Positions 12,434 through 23,934 of a DNA stretch of 64,000 nucleotides are shown one piece after another. The notes under the pieces were generated by a model. It ran no database searches. It saw only the letters and a list, made by a program, of their open reading frames with translations, and was not told the DNA's origin. The translations under genes were made by a program, and so were the position numbers. Location: positions 69,614,848 through 69,678,847 of the forward strand of contig NC_080427.1 in NCBI RefSeq assembly GCF_029873635.1, in the 5' to 3' direction. Positions within the stretch are counted from its first letter, which is position 1, and every line of letters starts with the position of its first letter. The stretch comes from Malania oleifera. Its lineage: Eukaryota; Streptophyta; Magnoliopsida; Santalales; Ximeniaceae.

Positions 12434-12491
12434 TGGTAGGCTTTTCCTTAACTAACAAAAATAATATTTGTAAAACCTAACTATCCCAAGT
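12434..12491 (-). repeat. Athila-like 5' LTR stub
   Basis: The last 58 bases of the LTR (minus orientation), matching 6919-6978. The remainder is missing because the plus-strand gypsy LTR begins at 12492. Confidence 0.7.
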
Positions 12492-13210
12492 TGTAGAGAC
12501 CTGAAGAATTGTAGTAATTAAATAATAAAAGAGAGGAAAGAAAAGGAATTTTAAAAATGGGTTTCAATAGGGTCTTGTCGGCGAGTGTAGAAGTGCTCGT
12601 TGACAAGCAAGGCTCTTGGGCTCGTCAACGGGGACGCGTGTATCGTCGACAAGAAATTACTGAGAGGACTATTTCTAGAACATGAAACTCGTTGATAAGG
12701 AGAAGGTGTTCGTCGACAAACTCCCTTCATTGACTCATCGATGAGGTGACGTGTCTTGTCGACGAGGCCAAATGGACAACACTCTATATATAGCCTCAAA
12801 ATGGATTTTCAGCGAGAAAATTTCATTTTTATCAGTTTTTCTCTCTCTCTACACGGTTTCTCTCACTTCTCTCTAGGTTGCTGGCTCCGTCTCTCCCCGG
12901 TTCGATAATCAGGATCCTAGGGAGATTATCTATAATGTAGTAGGAGCAAATGTTGATATAAGAAGTTTGGGAAACATCCCAAAACTAGGGTAAGTAGATT
13001 ATTTGGGTATTTCCAGTAATATCTAGCTTATTTAAGCTTAGGTTCATATTATATGAGAATATACTGCTATTTTGTGAAATAAAATCAGGGTGTTATATTC
13101 TCAGGGTTAGGATGTTTTGGGACCCTGCAAGAATGGGTTGAGGACCTCAATGGATATCTTTTCAAAAGCCCAGATAAATAATGAATAGTTTATAATTCAA
13201 AAGACAGAAG

Positions 13211-13252
<42 letters not shown>

Positions 13253-14706
13253 TTCAGGATTATGGAATTATAAATGCTAGAGGCATAATTTAGAACGTTC
13301 GTAGGAGAGCTTAATTAATAGGTAAGAGAATATACTATGCTAGCAAATTTAGGAATTTTTATCAGTATTAGTTATAATATTTGAATATGAGTATAAGGTG
13401 TGATTTTGAATATGTCAAAAAATAGATTTATACAAATTTTATTATTTGTGTTTTAATCAGTTTGTGGCATAAGTTTGTTTTTATTTAGTACAGAATTTAT
13501 ATAGTTTTCAGAATATCATGAAACATACATGTTTTGTAGAATTATGAATTTCTAGTTTACATACAGATAGACATTTTTCAGAATATTCACAAACATGATT
13601 TATAGTATTTTCAGAATATTTTGATTTTAGAACCATAACACTTAGATATTTAGATAATCAGTTAGATATTCAGATATACAGAGATTTAGATACTCAGGCA
13701 GTCATTTAGATATTCAGATTATTCAGATCAGTTTTACAGTATTATGGTTATTTCAAAATCATGGGAAATCAGTAACATAATTATAAATATTAGTATTATA
13801 TAGTATCAAAACTTGATGAATTATTCCATCAGTATCAGCGAGTAGAGCATGGCATCGTAGTTTTTTTTAGTTTAGAGTGCAACCACATAACTCAGATAGT
13901 ATGTGGATTTTCAGCAGTCGATCCTACCTATGTTGTGGATAGGCTCCCCATCAATTAGAGTTGAGGAGGTCGATCTAACTTTCAAAGTTTAGTTGACTTA
14001 TCCAAGTTGGCCAGCCAGTGATAGGTCCCGCCTGTGGGCCGCACAACCCTATCATGAGGGGTTAAATCATGACGTACAATTTTCCAAGGTAACATCACAA
14101 TTATCTATATGTTATTATAGTTTTACAAAATAGCAATAGAGATACTATATTTCTAGAAGTATGAATAAGTAAAATAGAAATATTATAGTTGCATCTTAAA
14201 CTATGTTAGGTGTATGTTGTGTAGTATATTATTTTATCGGTTTTACAAATTCAGTAATATATCAGTTATTATTATGTAACTCAGTTTCCACACACTAGCA
14301 CTAGCATATTTCATTTCACTGAGCAATGTCTCATCCCAGTGATTTAATATTTTTCAGGTAATTTAGGTAGGCGAGCAGATTAGACTCGCAGATAGAAGGG
14401 ACTACAGTACTACACTGTCTATAGCAAGAGTATTTTTGGGAAGTCACTTTTTTAGTAGTCCCTAGGTCCAGGTGAGGGCATTCTAGGAATGGCTATGTAT
14501 GCATATTCTAAAAAATTTTGACACTCTATTATTGTACATATTGATGTGGTTATATGTATTCTGCTTTCCGCTGCATAGGTAGTTTATTAAGTTTCAGACT
14601 CCACAGTCCCTATCTGGCCCGTGATAATGGTTTGGTTTATATGGGAAGGTATCAAAGCAGTGAAATTTTACAGTTTATATATATATGGAAAGAAAAAGAA
14701 AAAAAA

Positions 14707-14745
<39 letters not shown>

Positions 14746-14775
14746 TTATGCAGTATGAAAAATCAGGTCGTTATA
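12492..14775 (+). repeat. Gypsy family B-like 5' LTR
   Basis: About 2.3 kb. It starts TGTAGAGACCTGAAG and ends AGGTCGTTATA. The inverse of the family B LTR (60553 back to 58348) starts TGTAATGACCCAG and ends GGGTCGTTACA, so the termini match. It includes the GTCGAC-rich block at about 12570-12770, an (AT)n run at 13214-13248 and another at 14708-14746. Confidence 0.8.
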
Positions 14776-14776
14776 G

Positions 14777-14790
14777 TTTTGTATCAAAGC
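14777..14790 (+). other. Primer-binding site of the plus-strand gypsy element
   Basis: TTTTGTATCAAAGC, a slightly degraded form of the initiator-methionine tRNA complement, lies directly after the LTR, as in the family B element at 58331-58345. Confidence 0.65.
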
Positions 14791-15098
14791 CTAGGGTACT
14801 AGGTTCTGTAGACTCTAGAGTGCAGCAGAAGCAATACCAGAGTATAGGAAAGGATTTAAGGTTTTATTCCATGGTCTAGATACAGGATTTTCGTGGTGGT
14901 TTTTGTGTCTTTCCTAGGATGATGATTTCTGAAAAGTCATAGTAAACTAATGTCGGGTCGTGTGTCTAGGTTGCAGGATTGAATTTTGAAGTAAAGTCAG
15001 GGAGGGTAGTTAATTGTGAATATGAGATTTCAGTTGAATAAAATAAATTAGATCTATATGGGAGATAGGGTCCTTAAATTATATTCTTTGTTTTCAGG

Positions 15099-16201
15099 AT
15101 GGACCTTGGGAGCAATGGTACGAATGATGGGGGTGATGGAGCAGGACCTTCCGGTATAGGAGGTAGAGATTCACATGAAGTACTGTGCAGTTTCACCCAA
15201 CAAACGATGGCTGAGATGGCCAGAAGCTCAAGGGAGCGTAGCTGCACGATCGAGCAGTTTACGCGGATGAAGCTCCCATCTTTTTCTAGAGGAACTGGCC
15301 CGATTGTAACTGAAAATTGGGTCCAGGACATTGAGGAAATGTTGGCAGTGCTTCCATGTATGGACGAATAGAAGGTTATATTTAGGACGTTCAAACTGAT
15401 CAAGGACGCAAAACGTTGGTGGAGATTATCAAGCTTGATTGAAGAGCAGAGACCAAATCCTGTGCCAGTGACACGGAGTCGATTCAAGGAACTATTCTTT
15501 GAGCGATATTTACCTACTATCATTTGGAGTGGAAAAGCAGCGAAATTCATGCACTTAGCTCAGGGGCAGATGACAGTATCACAGTACACAACTCAATTTA
15601 TTGAGTTGACTCGATTTGCCCCACATTTGGCACCGAATGAGGAGAAGAAGGCGAGAAAGTTAGAAGAAGGTCTGAGACAAAATCTATTTGAGTAGGTTAT
15701 TGGTTTTTGAGCTCACACATTTGCAGAGGTTATAGATAGAGCTGCAGTTATTGAGAGTGGCATGTAAAGAGGCACCGCAGCTCAGAGTCAGAGAAAGAGG
15801 CCCACGCCTCAGGGTTTTCAGGTGGGTTTCAGTCGGGACCCATGGAGAGGAGATCATTATGGTGAAGGTCGAAGATAGATGACGGGACCTCGTGAGAATT
15901 AGGGTGTGTAGACCTACCCTGTGTATTAGATGTGCGAGAGGAAACATTTGGGTGAGTACTAGGTAGGGAGAGATGTCTGGTATCGTTATGGGAGACCTGG
16001 CTATAAGGCACGAGCATGCCCAAGACTGTCGGCTCAAGCCCTAGCTCCCAAACCATTTCGGGGTGGTTATCAAGTGCCTCGTGGAGGCCAATAGAGGAAT
16101 GTAGCCCCAGCGAGAGTTTATGCTCTAACACCGGGAGACGCCGAGGCGGCCAGAGACATTATTATATGTACATTTATTGATTTACTATATAAAGCTATTA
16201 T
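15099..16201 (+). pseudogene. gag: Gypsy family B-like gag and start of protease, broken
   Basis: The start at 15099 gives MDLGSNGTNDGG, the same N-terminal style as the family B gag at 58020. The capsid region includes FTRMKLPSFSRGTGPIVTEN and, after a stop at 15369, FKELFFERYLPTI and MTVSQYTTQFIELTRFAPH, typical of Del/Tekay gag. More stops follow in the nucleic-acid-binding part. The frame ends with ARVYALTPGDAEAARDIII, the lead-in to the protease, and is then cut at about 16201. No protease active site remains. Confidence 0.8.
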
Positions 16202-16211
16202 TTTTTTTGGT

Positions 16212-16471
16212 AACAGATGGGTGCGGCCGACAGCTACTGTGGTTCTTAGGTGGTCCATGGAGCAAATAAGATGGCTGACTGCTGCTTTGGTGGTTGAAGA
16301 CGGTGGCTGGTTGTAGAGTTCTTCGGACTGGCCATGGAGAGTGGCTAGAACAGAGGGAGTTTGGGAGAGAATTGAGAGGCTGAGGGAAGAAAAGAGAGGG
16401 CTCGAGAAGAAGGAAAGGGAGTGTGAGGGTGTAGAGAAGCAGGGGACGAGAGGGAGAATGAAAGCGAGTCG

Positions 16472-16535
<64 letters not shown>

Positions 16536-16685
16536 GAAAAAAAAAAAAGAGAAAAAGAGAATGAGCACGGAAACCGGGAAGAAAAGGAAGGAAGAAGAGA
16601 GAAGCTCTGTGCTTTCTTGGGCGTGAGTGCGTGTTTTTTATAGAAAAAAAAATCTTTTTTTTTTCCTTTTATCTTTATTATAATA

Positions 16686-16726
<41 letters not shown>

Positions 16727-16801
16727 TCATAATAAAAATAATACTAATAATAATAATAATAATAAAATAATATTTAAAATAATGATAATGATAACAATAT
16801 A

Positions 16802-16843
<42 letters not shown>

Positions 16844-16882
16844 TTTGTTATATTAGCCCTAGGTAAAAATGGGGCGTCTACA
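16212..16882 (-). repeat. Ogre-like 3' LTR, truncated
   Basis: Matches 31698-32675 of the other LTR, with an internal deletion of about 130 bases after the GA run. On the minus strand it begins TGTAGACGCCCC at 16882. Roughly the last 1.4 kb (minus orientation) is missing where it abuts the plus-strand gypsy gag. It contains a (GA)n run at 16475-16532 and imperfect AAT repeats at 16680-16850. Confidence 0.8.
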
Positions 16883-16894
16883 GCTGCCCCTTTT
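16883..16894 (-). other. Ogre-like polypurine tract
   Basis: On the minus strand AAAAGGGGCAGC sits directly before the TG of the 3' LTR, the position of the plus-strand primer in LTR retroelements. Confidence 0.7.
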
Positions 16895-17055
16895 GTAGGC
16901 TTTGTTGCTTCAACGTAACGGTAAGAACTCTCCTACATTTTTGTAGCAACAAACTTGCAAAGATAAAAGACACGAATTTTGGACTGGGCCAAATATAACA
17001 AAAGAGACAAAAAATGGTCTGTGAAAACTGATTTGTACTGGGTTTAAGAGCATAT

Positions 17056-18240
17056 GAGGATAACTTGCGGCGGCTGTAGGAACCCGAGCTATCACGGAGA
17101 GTGACTTGCACCGAGTGTAGGAAACCGAGCGTTCACAAAGGGTGACTTGCACCGATGTAATAACCCGAGCGTTCACGGAGGGTGACTTGCACGGAGTGTA
17201 GGAACCCAAGTGTTCACGGAGGGTAACTTGCACCGGGTGTAGGAACCCGAGCGTTCACAGAGGGTGACTTGCACCGGGTGTAGGAACCAGAGCGTTCACG
17301 AAGGGTCACTTGCACCGGGTGTAGGAACGCAAGCTTTCAAGGAGGGTGGCTTGCTCTGGGTGTAGGAACCCAAGCATTCACGGAGGGTGACTTGCACCAG
17401 GTGTAGGAATTCGAGCGTTCACGGAGGGTGACTTGCATCGGGTGTAGGAACGTGAGCGTTCATGGAGGGTGACTTGCACCGAGTGTAGGAACTTGAGTGT
17501 TCACGAAGGGTGACTTACACCGGGTGTAGGAACTCAAGCGTTCACAGAGGATGACTTGCACCGGGTGTAGGAACCCGAGCATTCACGAAGGGTGACTTGC
17601 CTCGGATGTAGGAACCCGAGTGTTCACAGAGGGTGACTTGCATTGGGTATAGGAACCCAAGCTTTCACGGAGTGTGACTTGCACTGGGTGTAGAAACCCG
17701 AGCGTTCATGGAGGGTGACTTGCACCGAGTGTAGGAACCCGAGCATTCACGAAGGGTGACTTGCACCGGGTGTAGGAACTCGAGCGTTAATGGAGGGTGA
17801 ATTGCACCGGGTGTAGGAACCCGAGCATTCACGTAGGGTGACTTGCACCGGGTGTAGGAACCCGAGCATTCATGAAGGGTTCCTTGCATCCGGTGTAGGA
17901 ACCCGAGCATTCATGGAGGGTGACTTGCACCGGGTGTAGGAACCCGAGCGTTCACGGAGGGTGACTTGCACCAGGTGTTGGAACCCGAGCGTTCACGGAG
18001 GGTGACTTGCACCAGGTGTTGGAACCCGAGCGTTCACGGAGGGTGACTTGCATCGGGTGTAGGAACCCGAGCATTCATGAAGGGTGACTTGCATCGAGTG
18101 TAGGACCCCGAGCGTTTACGGAGGGTGACTTGCACCGGGTGTAGGAACTCAAGCATTCCCAAAGGGTGATCTACACAGGGCGTGGGAACCCATCCTATGG
18201 TTCACGGAGGATGACTTGCATCGGGTGTAGGAACCCGAGC
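17056..18240. repeat. 41-bp tandem repeat (minisatellite), about 29 copies
   Basis: Head-to-tail copies of a unit containing GGGTGACTTGCACCGGGTG and GTAGGAACCCGAGCGTTC, 41 bases per unit, with point changes between copies and no spacer. It lies in the non-coding tail between integrase and the 3' LTR of the Ogre-like element, the place where Ogre elements are known to carry tandem repeats. Confidence 0.95.
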
Positions 18241-20442
18241 CAATTGCCCCAGTATTCAAGCATTAGTGAAATGAGGGTTGCTTGGACAATGATGAAAATA
18301 AATGCACTACAAAACGAGTACGACCGAATGATGTTATATGATGTGTGAATGTTACAATCGGTGATGCTAGAATGCAAGGGTGCGAGTTGTTTGATGTGAT
18401 ACCAGAATATGGAGATATGTATGCATGCTGCATGCTATGACATGTGTATTCCTTTTATTATCACTTCCTTTTTCCAATGTGCTTGTAATCAACAACCCCA
18501 ACTCTAATCTTGGCCATGTTGTCCCTGAATCGGTTCCCTTGAAACTCAATTTGAAACTTGCCCCAGATGAATGGATCTATAATTGATCTTGGCTCGATTT
18601 CCTTAATGGAGGTGGTCGACTTTGCTCGAATGAAACTTAATCATAAAACCTGCTCTAGTTGAATGGATCTATAACTAATCTTAGCCATGTTCTTATATTC
18701 CAATCGGATATGAAGGCATCTGACTTGGCTCAACATGACATCTGCCCTAGTTAAAGTGTGCCAGTAAATGCTCTCAATTTTTACTTTTGATATGAAGGCA
18801 TCAAAATCAACTCCACTGGAACTTAACATGGACCTTGTCCAAATTTCCAATCTTCATGAAGGCACCTGAGCATGGGATTTTCCTTAGTTATATTTGCTTA
18901 TCCTTCCTATATCAAGAGCATACTGGCGAACCCTTTTGATTACCCTATTCTTGAGAGTTTAGAAAAGGTTTTTTTTTTTAAATAATAAACGACAATGCGT
19001 TGGTGACATTCTTTTGCTAAATCAAAGGATCATATGTGAGAGATAAATGATTTACCAAGCTTAAATGCCAGTTCAAGGGGAAAACTTTATACCAGTATTC
19101 AAGAGTCAAAGTACATGGATGTTAAGTTGTCAAGCTTAATCCTCACTTAGCTGAGCGAGATAAATGATTTACCAAGCTTAAATGCCAGTTCAAGGGGAAA
19201 ACTTTATACCAGTATTCAAGAGTCAAATTACATGGATGTTAAGTTGTCAAGCTTAATCCTCACTTAGCTGATCATTCCCTCTTTCGTTGATGGCCCCGAT
19301 TGAAGGAAGCATTCCTTACTCATTTTTTCTTATTCTATTATGAACCCCTTGGAATCCTCATCTAGCTGCTACCTCTACTTTAATCCAATTCAGTCTATGT
19401 TTTGATCTTAAGATGGTCTTTAAGACACGAGACGAAAAGTAGGCTTATGGATATAAGTTTTCAGAAGAAAAGGGAAACTAAGGCTCAAAAATCCCCTCCC
19501 ATAATAACATTTTTTGCCCTAATTTAAGTTGAGGTGCTTTGCAAGATATTGACCGAACTTGTCATTTAAACAAGTTACCTACGTACCTTTTCAGGATCAA
19601 GACATTACGTAGTTCAGACTCAACATTGAGTCTGACAAATCATTCGAGACAACAATGTATAGCAATGTAGTTAGGACTTTTATTTGGACCGTAATGTAGG
19701 CTAAGGGTATGGATTAAAGAAGAAAAGAGTTAAATAAGGTTCAAAATCATCAATTTTATCAAAGATAATTTGGTCAAAGATCACATATGTAGTATGTCCC
19801 TTATTTCTTTCTTTCCTTTTTTCTTTTTCTCTTTTTCATGCATCTTCTTCTTTTACTGCACTCTTTATTTTTCCTTTCACGAAGGACTTTTAGAATTTTA
19901 TTTGGACCTTATTTGGGATTGATCTTTTTGAAACTGCCCAGTGTGGGGTTGATTCTTTGACGGGTTAATTAAGAATTGAATTTTTCAAGCTCAAAAGGGC
20001 TTGCAAGGGATTTTTTCTTTGAGTTTCTTATGGGTAGTAGAAAAATGGCCTGCCATCCTTTTGGTAATGATTATTGTCTCAAATGACTTGCCAAACATTA
20101 GGGAACCCAAACCCAGGTTAAATTTTTGGTGAACTGACTTTTAAGAAAAAACTGGTTTAACATTTAGGCTCAACTTGATTGACAAATGGTAAATTATTGT
20201 TTGGTTCTTTTTTATGGGAAAATAGGTTGGCCAAAGATGGTCATCTATCATTTGATTAAAACATGAGTGATGAACAGACATAAGATTTATGAAGCAAACA
20301 ATCATCTTATTGAATTTCTTTGAGAGTTTATAGGGTTTCTAGGAGAAATATTTCTCTACAGCATCTAAGTTTGTGGGGTGCAAAAGATCAGTTCCATCCA
20401 TATCTGCTAATAATAGGGCACCTCCTGAAAAAGCTTTCTTTA
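18241..20442 (-). other. Ogre-like 3' untranslated region
   Basis: Non-coding tail between the integrase end and the minisatellite. No frame with recognisable domains. It contains the 117-bp duplication at 19040-19273. The rest shows no clear structure. Confidence 0.6.
19040..19273. repeat. 117-bp tandem duplication
   Basis: Two adjacent copies (19040-19156 and 19157-19273), almost identical; one visible difference is G versus T in AGTACATGG/ATTACATGG. The near identity suggests a recent duplication inside the old element. Confidence 0.9.
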
Positions 20443-21397
20443 CTACATACGGCCCTCCTGAATCAGTAAAATCTTTTTTAAAACTAGATCTCCTTCTTGA
20501 AACCGTCGAGGACGCACCTTCTTGTTAAAGGCTCTCATCATTATCCTTTGGTATAATTGTCCATGAACTATAGTTGCCAATCTTTTCTCTTCAATTAGAT
20601 TCAACTGGTCATATCTAGATTGCACCCATTCTGCCTTGGTTAATTCTGCATCCTTTAGGACTCGTAATGATGGGATCTCAACTTCTATCGGAATTACAAC
20701 CTCCATTTCGCACACCAAACAGAAAGGGGTGGCCCCTGTAGAAGTCCGAACAATAGTCTTGTATGCCAATAAAGCGAAAGGTAACTTGTCATGCCAGTCT
20801 TTGTAGGTCTCTGTCATTTTTTCCAAGATGCACTTGATATTTTTGTTATGCGCTTCCACTGCTCCATTCATTTGCGGTCGATAAGGGGTCAAATTATGAT
20901 GTTTGATCTTGAATTGACTACACAACTTTGTCATGATCTCATTGTTTAAGTTTTTGGCATTATCTAAGATTATCCTTTCCGAGATCCCATATCTACAAAT
21001 TATTTCTCTCCTAATGAAGCGTCTAATTATTCTTTAAGTGACACAGGAGTATGATGCAGCTTCTGCCCATTTTGTGAAGTAGTCAATGACCACGAAAATG
21101 AATTGATGCCCATTATTGGCCTTCGGGGTTATTGGTCCAATCACATCCATGCCCTAGGCTGAGAAGGCCAAGGCGTAATAAAACCTAGAGCTGAGTGGGT
21201 GGGACTTGTATATGATCTCCATAAATTTGACACTTATGGCATTTTTGAACATATTCTATACAATCACGTTCCATGGTCATCCAATAGTATCAACTTCTTA
21301 AGATTTTTCGGGCTAGCGAGTGACCTCATGCATGGATCCCACAAACCCCTTCGTGTACTTCCTGCATGATTTGTCTTGCCTCTTGCAACTCTATGCA
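20443..21397 (-). pseudogene. pol: Ogre-like integrase, broken
   Basis: Integrase inserts the cDNA into the chromosome. On the minus strand the core starts with GMDVIGPITPKANNGHQFI (first catalytic Asp) and runs on through FVVIDYFTKWAEAASYSCVT. After stops, the frame 20934-20443 gives FKIKHHNLTPYRPQMNGAVE with the final catalytic Glu, then DWHDKLPFALLAYKT and the C-terminal PRRFQEGDLVLKK phrase. Stops before the core and within it make it inactive. Confidence 0.8.
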
Positions 21398-22020
21398 TCA
21401 TAGGAAGGTCATATCATGGTTTCTTTTATACAATATTTCTCCGTCTAAGAAGAATCCCATAGCTAGTCTCCTAATCGTCTTCCGATCATTATTGGAGGCT
21501 CCTACAGGGTATTCCTTCCCTAGAATGTAGGTTTTGATGTCATGAAACCATGGTTTTTTGTCAGCTTCTTTCGTTATCACACAATATGCTGGCTCCATAT
21601 GCAGCCTTATTCAAATGGGTTCAATCTCTATTCCAGGCTCAACCATGAATAAAGTCGCCAATGTTGCCAGCGCATCTGAGATTAGATTACTTTCTCTCGG
21701 TTCATAGGAAAAACTAATAGTATCAAATTCCTTCATCATTTCTTGAATGTACTCCTGATACGATATTAATTTGGAATCTCAAGTTTCCCACTCTCCAGTC
21801 AATTGATGAATTACCAAAGCTAAATCTCCTTTTAAGGTCAATTCTTTAATACCTCGGTCAATAGCTACATGTAAGCCCCATACGCATACTTCATACTCAG
21901 CTACATTGTTAGTACAAGGAAAGGTGAGTTTGGCTGTGACTGGGTAGTATTTACCCTCTGGTGAAATAAGTACAGCCCCTATTCCAAGCCCTCATACATT
22001 GGTCGCTCCATCAAATAGCA
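21398..22020 (-). pseudogene. pol: Second (archaeal-type) RNase H and linker, Tat lineage
   Basis: After the first RNase H the frame reads MMLFDGATNV, a stop (probably a lost Trp), then GLGIGAVLISPEGKYYP, NNVAEYEVCVWGL and LKGDLALVIHQLTGEWE. These are the Asp, Glu and Asp motifs of the extra RNase H found in Tat/Ogre gypsy elements. A linker (MEPAYCVITKEADKKPWFHD, start 21598) leads to integrase. Its role would be RNA removal during reverse transcription. Confidence 0.75.
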
Positions 22021-22525
22021 TCATCCACCCGACACTATCCTCCTCTTCTTGATTTATTGAATTAATATCTTGATCCGAGAAGTCAAACTCCATGGGTTGG
22101 TAATCGTTAACGGCTCTATCAGCCAAATACTCTGCTATAGCACTCCCCTTGATGGTTTTCCTCATCACATATGTAATATCATATTCAGTCAACAACATCT
22201 GCCAACGAGCCATTCCTCCTGTTACTGTGGGTTTTTCGAAAACATACTTGATCGGGTCCATTTTAGAAACCAGCCACGTCGTGTAATACAATGTGTATTG
22301 CCTTAATTTACTAACCACCCATACCAAAGCACAACATGTTTTCTCCAAGTTAGAATACCTAGATTCATATTTCGTGAACTTTTTGCTTAGGTAATAAATG
22401 GTGTGCTCTTTTCTTCCAGACTTATCATGTTGCCTTAACACACACCCCATGAAATTTTCTGATATTGCCAAGTACAATATAAGAGGCCTTTCAAGTACAG
22501 AGGGAACCAATACCGGAGGGTTCAA
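21992..22525 (-). pseudogene. pol: Ogre-like RNase H
   Basis: Frame of 177 residues starting MNPPVLVPSVLERPLILYLA, then GRKEHTIYYLSKKFTKYESR and YSNLEKTCCALVWVVSKLRQ, which match the RNase H domain of plant gypsy elements; MARWQMLLTEYDITYV follows. It is separated from the RT frame by a frameshift at about 22525. Confidence 0.8.
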
Positions 22526-23624
22526 TAGATATTTTTTATTTTTTTAAAGGCTTTTTGACACTCCTCATTCCATTTTTTGGGGTTATCCTTTTTCAACAAC
22601 TTAAATATAGGCTCACAAGTAGTAGTCAACTGAGATATGAATCGAGCTATGTAGTTTAATTTGCCTAGAAAACTCCTGGCTTCTTTTTCGGTTTTAGGAC
22701 TAAGCATTTCTCGAATAGCCTTTATTTTATTTGGGTTTACCTCAATCCCTTTCTCACTTACAATAAATCCCAACAGCTTTCCTGAGAGGCGCCAAATGTG
22801 CATTTTTTTGAATTTAATTTCAATTGACATTTTCGTAGCCTTTTAAACAACTTCTCCAAGTTCATCCCATGGCTATTCTCATCCCAAGACTTAACGATCA
22901 TGTCGTCTACATACACTTCTATCTCCTTATGCATCAAGTCATGGAATAAAGTCACCATGGCTCTCTGATAAGTTGCCCCTGCATTCTTTAGACCGAAAGG
23001 CATAACCTTATAGCAAAAGGTCCCCCATAAGGTAATGAATGTGGTTTTTTATTTATCTTCTAGGGCCATCTTAATTTGATTATATCCAGAAAAGCCATCC
23101 ATAAATGAAAACAGGGCATGTACTACTGTATTGTCTACCAGCACATCTATATGTGGAAGTGGGAAATTATCTTTAGGGCTAGATTTATTCAAGTCTCGAT
23201 AGTCAACACAAACTCTCACTTTTCCATTTTTCTTCATTATTGGAACTACATTAGCCATCCATTCCGTATATTTGGCTACTTCTAAAAAACTAGCCTCAAA
23301 CTGTTTTTGGACCTCTTCTTTTATTTTAATCAACATATCTGGGCACATTCTCCTCAATTTCTTTTTTATCGGTTTGCTATCTGGGTAGATGGGTATTTTA
23401 TATGTGACTAGATCTGTGTCCAAACCCGGCATATCCTGATATGACCATGCAAAAACATCTTGGTATTCCTTCAGAAGGTGTATCATTTTGTCTTTTTCTC
23501 CTCCTCCCAACAGTGCCCCAATTTTTAATTCTTTTGGCTCTGTATTGGTCCCCAAATTTATTGTGACTGTTGGGTCACTACCAGTTAAAGTTGGTTTTTC
23601 ATCTGATTTCAACATTCTTTTCAT
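22522..23624 (-). pseudogene. pol: Ogre-like reverse transcriptase, broken
   Basis: RNA-dependent DNA polymerase of the element. Frame 23624-23049 carries VRVCVDYRDLNKSSPKDNFP and FSFMDGFSGYNQIKM (motif A Asp). A stop at 23049 follows. Frame 23003-22758 carries VMPFGLKNAGATYQRAM and the catalytic motif VYVDDMIVKS. Frame 22830-22522 carries the thumb and connection with EKEARSFLGKLNYIARFISQ. All catalytic residues are present, but the single reading frame is lost. Confidence 0.85.
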
Positions 23625-23934
23625 TTCAGGTGATAAGTTGGTTTCTTCATCTTTTATTTCTGCTTCTAGGATTAGGTTTTCAATGTTAACATCAGTTTAT
23701 GGCTCATGAATATTGGTATGGTTATTTTCCCTATCCCTGCATAAAACAAAAGTAAACAATTTCTTGACAACTGATCCCATGATGCAAATAATGAAAGGAA
23801 ATGCATACTTGTTTTATTGATGAAAAGACAAATGGCCCAAGGCGATAATGTCCACAGATTACAAAAAGAAAATAAAATAAGCAAAACTATTACATGAAGT
23901 GAATTGAGTAATCAAAAGATGTCCAGTTCTGGAT

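Larger units (their letters stand above)
6919..12491 (-). mobile_element. Athila-like gypsy element lacking RT and integrase
   Basis: Minus-strand element: 3' LTR 6919-8513, internal part 8514-12433, and a 58-bp stub of the 5' LTR at 12434-12491, where a plus-strand gypsy element has inserted. The primer-binding site resembles the aspartate-tRNA type used by Athila elements. Gag and protease are recognisable, but no reverse transcriptase, RNase H or integrase is visible between the protease (about 9870) and the 3' LTR. The copy therefore carries a large deletion or belongs to a non-autonomous derivative. Confidence 0.75.
12492..16211 (+). mobile_element. Plus-strand gypsy element, family B relative, truncated
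   Basis: LTR, primer-binding site, leader, gag and the start of protease on the plus strand, ending near 16201 where the truncated Ogre-like LTR begins. LTR ends and gag resemble the minus-strand family B element at 51130-60791, but with clear divergence. The whole of pol from mid-protease onward and the 3' LTR are missing. Confidence 0.8.

Noticed and set aside
15074..15550. 158-codon minus-strand frame
   Set aside because: Antisense of the plus-strand gypsy gag, which has the recognisable motifs.
16185..16643. Open frames on both strands over the GA run
   Set aside because: Arg/Glu and Leu/Ser runs are translations of (GA)n in the Ogre-like LTR.
17056..18240. CRISPR-like regular repeats
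   Set aside because: The 41-bp units are contiguous with no unique spacers and lie in a plant retrotransposon tail; this is a minisatellite.
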